From NCBI GenBank assembly GCA_036558265.1, contig DATBFY010000735.1, forward strand, positions 1 through 5,148: DNA of 5,148 nt, written 5' to 3'. Made by a program: the position numbers and the translations under genes. Each line of letters opens with the position of its first letter. Positions within the stretch are counted from its first letter, which is position 1. Below are positions 1-5,148 of this stretch, in pieces. The notes beneath the pieces were generated by a model. That model saw only the letters and a program-made list of their open reading frames with translations, was not told the DNA's origin and did not search any database. This DNA comes from RYN-433 sp036558265. Its GTDB lineage: Bacteria; Planctomycetota; Phycisphaerae; Tepidisphaerales; Tepidisphaeraceae.

Positions 1-1
1 C

Positions 2-28
2 GAAGAGCTCGAAGAACGCCGCCTCATG
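2..28 (+). other. LEPR-XLL-like N-terminal motif of gene 1
   Basis: Codons from base 2 read EELEERRLM, in frame with the protease and without a stop. This resembles the planctomycete L-E-x-L-E-x-R-x-L-L N-terminal motif found in many large exported proteins, and it parallels EALEARWLL at residues 19-27 of the downstream gene. If the usual arrangement holds, the true start is some 10-30 codons before the window, after an Arg-rich stretch. The last residue is Met rather than Leu, which is why an ATG call lands here. The role of the motif is not established; an export or anchoring role is inferred. Confidence 0.6.
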
Positions 29-1951
29 GTCTATTGGCCCGGCTTTGTCGAGATGGACAAGGTCTTCCAGCAATACCCCTGGCTCAACGGTGGCGGCCAT
101 GGCGTGGCCGTCATCGACAAGGGCATCGATTACCTGCACCCGCGCCTCGGCGGCGACCCCGCGACCGACACGCCCAGCCCGCGCATCGTCAACGTCTGGG
201 ACTATCAGGACAACGACGCCGACCCCTATCCGACCGACGTGGATCCGAGCGATCCGGACCCCTTGAGCGGCCACGGCACCGGCATGGCCGGCGGCCTGAT
301 CATGCCGCCTTACAAGAACCCCAAGGACGGCCTGATGTATCAGGGCGTCCTGCAGAACGCCAAGGTCTACAACATCCGCGAGAGCGACGACGACAGCCAG
401 GGCAGCATCACCCAGGCGCTGCAATGGGTCGTGGACCACCACGCCCAATACAACATCACGGCCGTGAACATGACCGACTTCGTCGGCACGACGGCGGCGA
501 CGGCGATGTACGATGCGCAGGTCACGGCGCTGTGGAACGCCGGCGTGTTCGTTGCGACGCCGGTCGCCAACAATTGGCTTGGCGATCCCGACTCCGGCAC
601 GCCGCCACACACCTCGATCGGATATCCCGGCAAGCACCCGTACGTCTTCGCCACCGGTGGTCTCGACGCGAACGGCACGGGCGTACGCGCGGAGACGCAG
701 CGCGGCCCCCTGCTCGACATCCTGGCGCCCGCCGTCAACGTCTGGGTCCCCTACTACGTCCCCAGCACCGACGAGCACCTCTACGTCCAGGGCGCCGGCA
801 ATTCCTGGGGACTGCCCATGGTCGTCGGAACGGCCGTGCTCCTCCAGCAGATCGATCCCACGCTTAAGCCTGCCGAGATCATGCAGATCATCCAGGACGG
901 CGGGGTGTACGTGGCGGACACGACCGAGAACGCGCAAATAACCGGTGTCGCGGGATACAAGCGCCTCGACGTCCTCGGCGCCGTGAAACTCGCCTACCAG
1001 AGGCGAGACGACGCGGCGGACCAGGGAACCGGCAACGACACGCTGGCCACCGCCACTTCGATCCCGCTCGACACCAGTGGCAATGGCACGATCGCCGGCC
1101 AGAAGTTGCTGATCCACGACCACGACTATTACACGTTCAGCGTGTCCGCCGCCGGGAGCTACGACCTCAGCTCGATCGCCGGCGCGCAGTTGCTCAACGC
1201 CGGCGGCACGGTGATCGGCACGGTCGGCGCCAGCGGCGTCTTGGCGCGGCAATCGCTGGCGGCCGGGAAGTATTACGTCCACCTCTACAACCCCGACCAG
1301 TCGCTGAGCGGTACGTACTCGATCGACATCGCGCGCCACACCACGCCGGCGATCGTCGCGGGGACCTTCGCCGCCACGCCCAAGGTCATCAGCCTGGCCT
1401 TCTCGAAGGACGTTGGGGCATCGCTGACCGCGGCTGATCTGGTCGTGACGCCGCAATCAGGTGGGTCCGCGATCTCTCCGACGTCGGTCACGTTTGACAA
1501 GGCGACCGGCATCGCGCGATTCGCTTTTGCCACCCCCCTGCCCGACGGCGACTACCACGCCACGATTCGCGCGGCGAGCGTGACGGACTCCACCGGCCAG
1601 CCCATGGACGCCGACTTCACCGCCGACTTCTTCATCCTCTCCGGCGACGCCAACCGCGATCGCGCCGTGGACTTCAACGACCTGGTCCTCCTCGCCCAGA
1701 ACTACAACAGCACCGGCGGCAAGCTCTGGACCGACGGCGATTTCACCGGCGACGGCAACGTCGACTTCAACGACCTCGTCGTCCTCGCCCAGCGGTACAA
1801 CACTTCCCTGCCCGCGCCGGCGCCGCCGGCCGCTGCCCCGGTTCGACTTGCGTCGTCCGCCAAGCCAAAGCCGTCCAACCCCCTCTTCTCCATCACGCCG
1901 GTTGCCAGGCCCAGTGCCCAGCCGACCAAACGGCGGCAACCCGCCGGTTGA
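2..1951 (+). CDS. S8 subtilisin-like serine protease with PPC-like, Ig-like and dockerin-like domains (5' partial)
   Basis: Likely a secreted or surface endopeptidase. The frame is open from base 2, so the start lies upstream. The ATG at 26 falls inside a LEPR-XLL-like motif (EELEERRLM) and is unlikely to be the start. Numbering from that Met: the peptidase domain spans about 15-325, with catalytic Asp31 (VAVIDKGID), His83 (SGHGTGMAGG), oxyanion-hole Asn182 or Asn183 (VATPVANNW) and Ser260 (GNSWGLPMVVG). The triad is present, but the flanking residues are atypical (DKG for DTG/DSG, HGTG for HGTH, GNSWGLPM for GTSMAAPH). Residues about 328-437 resemble a bacterial pre-peptidase C-terminal (PPC) beta domain, about 442-538 an Ig-like Big_5-type domain, and 540-592 two dockerin-like Ca-binding repeats. 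A Pro/Ala/Lys-rich tail follows to the TGA. No cysteine and no membrane helix are visible. About 35 residues separate the N-terminal motif from the active-site Asp, too few for an I9 inhibitor prodomain. The S8 family call is secure; substrate and activity are unknown. Confidence 0.93.
   Translation, partial: EELEERRLMVYWPGFVEMDKVFQQYPWLNGGGHGVAVIDKGIDYLHPRLGGDPATDTPSPRIVNVWDYQDNDADPYPTDVDPSDPDPLSGHGTGMAGGLIMPPYKNPKDGLMYQGVLQNAKVYNIRESDDDSQGSITQALQWVVDHHAQYNITAVNMTDFVGTTAATAMYDAQVTALWNAGVFVATPVANNWLGDPDSGTPPHTSIGYPGKHPYVFATGGLDANGTGVRAETQRGPLLDILAPAVNVWVPYYVPSTDEHLYVQGAGNSWGLPMVVGTAVLLQQIDPTLKPAEIMQIIQDGGVYVADTTENAQITGVAGYKRLDVLGAVKLAYQRRDDAADQGTGNDTLATATSIPLDTSGNGTIAGQKLLIHDHDYYTFSVSAAGSYDLSSIAGAQLLNAGGTVIGTVGASGVLARQSLAAGKYYVHLYNPDQSLSGTYSIDIARHTTPAIVAGTFAATPKVISLAFSKDVGASLTAADLVVTPQSGGSAISPTSVTFDKATGIARFAFATPLPDGDYHATIRAASVTDSTGQPMDADFTADFFILSGDANRDRAVDFNDLVLLAQNYNSTGGKLWTDGDFTGDGNVDFNDLVVLAQRYNTSLPAPAPPAAAPVRLASSAKPKPSNPLFSITPVARPSAQPTKRRQPAG
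1643..1801 (+). repeat. Two dockerin-type Ca-binding repeats in the protease
   Basis: Two 22-codon repeats, 1643-1708 and 1736-1801, are separated by 9 codons. They begin GDANRDRAVDF and GDFTGDGNVDF, and both continue NDLV-x-LAQ-x-YN. I count 15 of 22 identical residues. Each has an EF-hand-like loop with Asp at positions 1, 5 and 12 followed by a hydrophobic helix, as in type I dockerins. In cellulosomes dockerins bind cohesins; in planctomycetes such modules occur widely at C-termini of exported proteins, often without known cohesin partners. No cohesin is encoded in this window. Confidence 0.82.
1931..1946 (+). terminator. Small GC hairpin at the end of gene 1, possible terminator
   Basis: CGGCGG, loop CAAC, CCGCCG forms a perfect 6-bp all-GC stem with a tetraloop, ending three bases before the TGA stop codon is complete. 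No T-run follows directly; the nearest is six T at 1998-2003. It could slow transcription or assist termination, but codon composition (Arg-Arg-Gln-Pro-Ala) in a GC-rich gene can produce it by chance. Confidence 0.2.
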
Positions 1952-2004
1952 CGTGTCCGGGAATCCCCCTCCCGCACGCTGGCAGCGGCACCGCGCGTTT
2001 TTTC

Positions 2005-2033
2005 TTGATGTTGCCGCAAACCGCCCTTATGGT
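2005..2033 (+). promoter_or_regulatory. Weak sigma70-like promoter candidate for gene 2
   Basis: TTGATG at 2005-2010 and TATGGT at 2028-2033 each match the sigma70 consensus at 4 of 6 positions, with the ideal 17-base spacing. They lie in the least GC-rich part of the spacer, just after the T6 run. Transcription would start near 2040 and leave a leader of about 180 bases that includes the hairpin at 2146-2184. Planctomycete promoters are poorly matched by this consensus, so this is only a candidate. Confidence 0.25.
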
Positions 2034-2145
2034 TGGGCTTGCCCTGCGGCGCGCGCGAGATGTTTGGCGCATATCGAATGGCAGCACTTCAAAGGCGTTG
2101 ATCCTGCGCCGCGGCGGCACGTCGTTCTTCTGCACAACCCGTTTT

Positions 2146-2184
2146 GGACCCCTCGCGCGGCGCCTGCGCGCGCCGTCGAGGTCC
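2146..2184 (+). promoter_or_regulatory. GC-rich imperfect hairpin in the leader of gene 2
   Basis: The arms pair as follows: GGA (2146-2148) with TCC (2182-2184); two unpaired C; CCTCG (2151-2155) with CGAGG (2177-2181); one bulged C; then GCGGCGC (2157-2163) with GCGCCGT (2170-2176), including one G-U pair. The loop is CTGCGC (2164-2169). That gives 15 base pairs, mostly GC, with two small bulges. It ends 21 bases before the Shine-Dalgarno of gene 2. No T-run follows, so it is not a standard intrinsic terminator. It may affect translation, leader stability or processing. The local sequence is GC-rich, so some pairing by chance is expected. Confidence 0.4.
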
Positions 2185-2205
2185 CCATGACTGCTGCGTG
2201 TCCCG

Positions 2206-2210
2206 GGAGG
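2206..2210 (+). promoter_or_regulatory. Shine-Dalgarno of gene 2
   Basis: GGAGG lies 8 bases before the ATG at 2219. This fixes the start of gene 2: the earlier in-frame ATGs at 2060 and 2078 are followed by a TGA at 2099-2101, and the in-frame GTG at 2198 would place the Shine-Dalgarno inside the coding region. Confidence 0.75.
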
Positions 2211-2218
2211 GTGATCCG

Positions 2219-5148
2219 ATGCGCCAACGTTCGCCACGGCCGCTCCGTCGTCACCGTCATCGGCTCGCGCCCGAAGCACTCGAAGCCCGATGGCTCCTTG
2301 CCGCCGACATCCTCCCCATCCGCCAGTACGACGTCGGATCCAGCCCGCAGGCCATCACCTGGGCGGACCTCAACGGCGACGGGGCGCCGGACTTCGCGAC
2401 CGCGAACTCGACCATCGGAAAATCGGGCGTCTCGGTCTTTCTGAACGATGGACGGGGCGCGTTCGCCGACCCCCTCCCTTACGCGACCACGCAGGCGGTC
2501 ACCGCAATCTGCACGGCAGATGTCAACGCCGACGGTCACCCCGACCTGATCGCCGTCGTCGGCAACGGCGTATCCATCTACGTCAACGCCGGCAATGGAA
2601 TGTTCGGCTCGCCGACCACCTACTCCGCCGCAAGCCAGCCCGCCGCGGTCACGGCCGCGGATCTCAATGGCGATGGCCGGCCGGATCTGGCCGTTGCCAA
2701 TTCCGGCAGCGGCAACGTCTCGGTCCTGCTGAACACGGCCACCGGCATCGGTGGCGCGCCCGCGTTCGGAGCCGTCACGAATTATCCGACCGGCGCCACT
2801 CAAGCGAGCGGCATCGCCGCCGCCGACCTCAACGGTGACGGACATCTCGACCTCGCGGTCAGCAACAAGGGCGCCGCCAACGTGTCGGTCTTCCTCAACA
2901 GCGGGGGCGGTGTCCAGGGCCCCGTCACGTTCGCGACGGCCGTCAAATATGGCGTCGGCACGTCGCCCAACGCGATCATCGCCGCCAATGTGGATGGCGA
3001 CGCCAACATCGATCTGGTCACGGCCAACACCGGTTCGAACAACATCTCCGTCCTGCGCAACACCGCCGGCACCGGCGTGTTCGGCGCAGCCCAGAGCCTG
3101 GCCGTCGGTGGGCCGGCGTATTCGGTCGTGTCAGGCGACGTCAACGCCGACGGACACACCGACCTGGTCGCCGGCGTCACCCTCACGCCGACCGGTCTCT
3201 CCGCCAACGCCTCCGCCGTCGTGCTCCCCGGCGCCGGAAACGGCGCCTTCGGGACCGCGACGGGCTGGGCCCTGGGCGTCGGCGGCGGCCAGGTCTCCAT
3301 CGCCGTCGCCGACGTCAACAGCGATGCTCACTCCGACCTGCTCTCGGCCAACTTCGACGTCCATTGTGTTTCCGTCGCCCTCAACGCCGGCGACGGCACG
3401 TTCGTGACCGGGCGATCCCTGGGCCTGACGTCCCCCCCGGTCGACGCCCTCTGGGCCGACATGAACCGCGACGGCAAGCCCGACCTGGTCACCGCCGGCG
3501 CGAACCTCGGGGGCAGCGTCACCATCGTCCTCAACCAGGGCAACGGACAGTTCGCCCCCGCCGTGGGGTACTCGATCTCCGCCGACCTGCACGGCCTGAC
3601 TGTCGCCGACGTGACCGGTGACGATTGGCCCGACGTGATCGCCACCGCCGTCCTGGGCAAGGTCTACGTCTTCGCCAACGACACCCACGGGGCGCTCAAG
3701 ACCCCGGTCCCCTACACCATTCCCAGCACCGGCGAGGAGATCGTCGCCGCCGATCTCAACGGCGACACCAAACCGGACATCGCGATCGCCAGTCCCAGCG
3801 GCAACAACGTCATCGTGCTCCTGAACACCGGCAGCGGGTTCGCCACGCCCGTCCCCTATCCCGTCGGCCGCTCCCCCTCCGCGATCGTCGCCGCCGATTT
3901 CGACGGCGATGGCCGCATCGACCTGGCGACCCCCAGCAGCCTGGACGCCAACGTTTCGATCCTCCCCAACCTGGGCAACGGCGCGTTCGGCGCCGCCATC
4001 GGCTATTCGGTCAGCTCCAAGCCCAGCACCCTGCTTGCGGCCGACCTGAACGACGACGGCCGTCCGGACCTGCTCACCTCCACGGCATCGGGCCCGACCG
4101 CGTCGGTGCTCCTCAACGCGGGCGGCGGCGCCTTTAACTCCCCGGTGGATTACACGCCGGGTCGATTCGTCAGCGACGCCATCGCCGCCGACGTGACTGG
4201 CGACGGGGCACCCGACCTGGTCGTGCCCTTCCAGCGCGACGTCGGGCCCGGCGGTTTGTCCGCGGTGCTCGCCGTCTTCCCCAACCACGGGAACAAAAGC
4301 GGCACGTTCGACGCCCCCCTCTACTTCGCCCTGCCGCGCACTCCCGTCCAGGCCCTCGCCGCCGACTTCACCGGCGACGGCGCCGCGGACCTGGCGATCA
4401 CCTTCAGCACCGCCAACGCCTGGCTCATCCCCAACCGCGGACCCATCCCCCTGGCGAGCCTGGCCGGCGGCACACTCTCCCTCGACTTCACCGGCCTGCC
4501 CATCGGCGCGAGCGGCATCTCAGTCGGCACGGACGGCGGCAATCTCACCGTCATCCCTCTCGGCGGCGGTGGGTCGGCCTTCACGTTCCCCGCCACCTCG
4601 GTCAACACCATCCGCGTATTGGGCACACCGGGCAACGACACATTGAACTTCGACGCCCCCGCCGGAAACCTCCTCACCTTCGACGGCGGCGCAGGCGCCG
4701 ATACCCTCAACGTCAACGGCGGCGGTGTGCGCCTCCTCGGCGGCAACACCGCCAACCTCGCCGCCCACGTCGCCTCCGGCGCCACCCTCGACATCGATGC
4801 CACCACACCAGTGCGCCTGGCCGGCCTCGACATCGCAGGCTTCGTCCACGTGCAACCCGGCGGCGGCCTGGTCCTGCTCACCGGCCCGCTCGCCATCGGA
4901 CCGACCGGCAAACTGGACCTCGCCGACAACGACTTCCTCATCAAATCCGGGAACGGCGCGCCGACCCTCGACACCGTCCGCGGCTTCGTCGCCAGCGGTT
5001 TCCACGGCGGCGACTGGACCGGCCCCGGCATCGACTCCTCATCCGCCGCCAGCGACCCCTCACGCCGCACCACCGTCGCCGCCGCCTCCGCCGCTCAGCT
5101 CCACCTGACCACCTTCGCCGGCCAGTCCCTCAACCCCAACGACGTCCT
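2219..5148 (+). CDS. Large exported FG-GAP/VCBS beta-propeller protein (3' partial)
   Basis: A probable surface or secreted binding protein; 976 codons are visible and the frame is still open at the window end. The start at ATG 2219 is supported by GGAGG 8 bases upstream and by the fit of the N-terminus to planctomycete exported proteins: an Arg/His-rich stretch (residues 2-15), then EALEARWLL at 19-27, a LEPR-XLL-like motif. From residue 50 to about 724 there are 14 D-x-N-x-D-G-x-x-D Ca-binding loops spaced 47-58 residues apart, each followed by a VSVLLN-like strand and usually a G-x-G-x-F turn, as in FG-GAP/VCBS repeats of integrin-type propellers. Residues about 740-895 are Gly/Asn/Asp-rich beta sequence with two RTX-like motifs. 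From about 898 comes a module known from planctomycete surface proteins (KLDLADNDFLI; GFHGGDWTGPGIDSSSAA). No catalytic motif was seen. Only two cysteines are visible. It lies 267 bases after the protease gene on the same strand. Ligand binding or adhesion is inferred from the fold; the true partner is unknown. Confidence 0.9.
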   Translation, partial: MRQRSPRPLRRHRHRLAPEALEARWLLAADILPIRQYDVGSSPQAITWADLNGDGAPDFATANSTIGKSGVSVFLNDGRGAFADPLPYATTQAVTAICTADVNADGHPDLIAVVGNGVSIYVNAGNGMFGSPTTYSAASQPAAVTAADLNGDGRPDLAVANSGSGNVSVLLNTATGIGGAPAFGAVTNYPTGATQASGIAAADLNGDGHLDLAVSNKGAANVSVFLNSGGGVQGPVTFATAVKYGVGTSPNAIIAANVDGDANIDLVTANTGSNNISVLRNTAGTGVFGAAQSLAVGGPAYSVVSGDVNADGHTDLVAGVTLTPTGLSANASAVVLPGAGNGAFGTATGWALGVGGGQVSIAVADVNSDAHSDLLSANFDVHCVSVALNAGDGTFVTGRSLGLTSPPVDALWADMNRDGKPDLVTAGANLGGSVTIVLNQGNGQFAPAVGYSISADLHGLTVADVTGDDWPDVIATAVLGKVYVFANDTHGALKTPVPYTIPSTGEEIVAADLNGDTKPDIAIASPSGNNVIVLLNTGSGFATPVPYPVGRSPSAIVAADFDGDGRIDLATPSSLDANVSILPNLGNGAFGAAIGYSVSSKPSTLLAADLNDDGRPDLLTSTASGPTASVLLNAGGGAFNSPVDYTPGRFVSDAIAADVTGDGAPDLVVPFQRDVGPGGLSAVLAVFPNHGNKSGTFDAPLYFALPRTPVQALAADFTGDGAADLAITFSTANAWLIPNRGPIPLASLAGGTLSLDFTGLPIGASGISVGTDGGNLTVIPLGGGGSAFTFPATSVNTIRVLGTPGNDTLNFDAPAGNLLTFDGGAGADTLNVNGGGVRLLGGNTANLAAHVASGATLDIDATTPVRLAGLDIAGFVHVQPGGGLVLLTGPLAIGPTGKLDLADNDFLIKSGNGAPTLDTVRGFVASGFHGGDWTGPGIDSSSAASDPSRRTTVAAASAAQLHLTTFAGQSLNPNDV
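2273..2299 (+). other. LEPR-XLL-like N-terminal motif of gene 2
   Basis: Residues 19-27 read EALEARWLL, preceded by a strongly basic stretch (MRQRSPRPLRRHRHRL) and followed by AAD. This is the usual arrangement of the planctomycete N-terminal motif: basic residues, L-E-x-L-E-x-R-x-L-L, then a small Ala/Ser stretch. No classical hydrophobic signal peptide core is visible, so export probably depends on this element; that step is inference. Confidence 0.75.
2366..4390 (+). repeat. Fourteen FG-GAP/VCBS Ca-loop repeats
   Basis: Loop starts lie at 2366, 2519, 2660, 2825, 2987, 3137, 3311, 3458, 3608, 3752, 3896, 4043, 4190 and 4364. Spacings in residues are 51, 47, 55, 54, 50, 58, 49, 50, 48, 48, 49, 49 and 58. 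Asp is kept at loop positions 5 and 9 in all fourteen and at position 1 in thirteen (repeat 5 has Asn). Weaker loops are repeat 5 (NVDGDANID), 7 (DVNSDAHSD), 9 (DVTGDDWPD) and 10 (DLNGDTKPD). Codons differ freely between repeats, so the duplications look old. Fourteen repeats suit two seven-bladed propellers. Confidence 0.88.
4631..4714 (+). other. RTX-like Gly/Asp motifs in gene 2
   Basis: GNDTL (residues 805-809) and GGAGADTLNV (about 823-832) resemble single RTX nonapeptides (GGxGxDxLx), which bind Ca and form beta-rolls. Only two isolated copies 18 residues apart are seen, so a full RTX beta-roll is not supported. In planctomycete surface proteins such G-N-D-T-L stretches often sit in long beta-helical regions, which fits the Gly-rich sequence around them. 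Confidence 0.5.
4910..5148 (+). other. Planctomycete-type C-terminal module (truncated by window end)
   Basis: Residues from about 898 read KLDLADNDFLI, then a stretch ending GFHGGDWTGPGIDSSSAA (927-944), then LTTFAGQSLNPNDVL at the window edge. This order (a 'K-L-D-L-x-D-N-D' strand, a G-W-x-G-x-G-I-x-S-S block, then F-x-G-Q before a Y-x-Y-x-GDAN-type dockerin) is one I recall from exported planctomycete proteins. It predicts that the gene ends some 60-120 codons downstream in a dockerin-like or PEP-CTERM-like tail. This is from memory and not checked. Confidence 0.55.

Noticed and set aside
1976..2003. T6 run at 1998-2003 as an intrinsic terminator for gene 1
   Set aside because: Upstream sequence gives only short stems (CGCT/AGCG with a three-base loop, or GCG/CGC), none adjacent and strong enough. 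A GCGGCA/TGCCGC pairing encloses the T-run in its loop, which is the wrong geometry.
2060..2101. Earlier ATG starts for gene 2 at 2060 and 2078
   Set aside because: Both are in the same frame but hit TGA at 2099-2101, so they cannot extend into gene 2.
1948..2190. 80-codon plus-strand frame across the spacer
   Set aside because: It would start at a TTG overlapping the protease stop, shows no recognisable motif, and has no good Shine-Dalgarno. The spacer is better read as non-coding.
2027..2845. 272-codon minus-strand frame over the spacer and start of gene 2
   Set aside because: Its translation is low-complexity Arg/Gly/Asp sequence antisense to the FG-GAP repeats; no domain or start signal is visible.
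3131..4288. Long open frame of 385 codons on the minus strand
   Set aside because: It lies wholly antisense to the repeat region of gene 2. Its Gly/Asp/Val-rich repetitive translation mirrors the repeats on the plus strand, as expected from GC-rich codon bias. The plus-strand frame has clear FG-GAP motifs.
2366..4390. CRISPR-like or DNA-level tandem repeat array
   Set aside because: The periodicity of about 150 bases is at protein level only; the DNA of the repeats has diverged and has no constant direct repeat or spacer structure.

Overview
The window reads as GC-rich DNA (about two thirds G+C by eye) from a planctomycete, possibly of the Phycisphaerae type. The best evidence is a short arginine/Leu-Glu-rich motif near the N-terminus of both encoded proteins (EELEERRLM and EALEARWLL). 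It resembles the LEPR-XLL motif typical of large exported planctomycete proteins. A dockerin-type Ca-binding pair, FG-GAP/VCBS repeats and a C-terminal GFHGGDWTGPGIDSSSAA block, which recurs in planctomycete surface proteins, agree with this. These are family recognitions made from memory; no search was run.

Layout: there are two genes, both on the + strand, in the same reading frame and separated by 267 bases. Gene 1 (2-1951, 5' end outside the window) encodes a divergent S8 subtilisin-like serine protease. It carries a PPC-like beta domain, an Ig-like domain, a two-repeat dockerin-like module and a Pro/Ala-rich tail. The spacer (1952-2218) holds a T6 run without a good hairpin, a weak sigma70-like promoter candidate, a strong GC-rich imperfect hairpin and a clear Shine-Dalgarno sequence. 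Gene 2 (2219 to beyond the window end) encodes an exported or surface protein. It has 14 FG-GAP/VCBS-type Ca-loop repeats, best explained as two seven-bladed beta-propellers, then a Gly/Asn/Asp-rich beta region with RTX-like motifs, and the start of a conserved planctomycete C-terminal module that runs off the window.

How they may work together: both proteins look extracellular, calcium-dependent and built for adhesion or attachment (dockerin, propeller, RTX-like motifs). A cell-surface protease beside a large adhesin-like protein could form a small surface-degradation or attachment locus. Shared N-terminal motif and proximity are the only evidence, so a functional link is inference. No RNA genes, CRISPR arrays, insertion sequences or phage genes were seen. 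The other long open frames on both strands are shadows of these two GC-rich genes.
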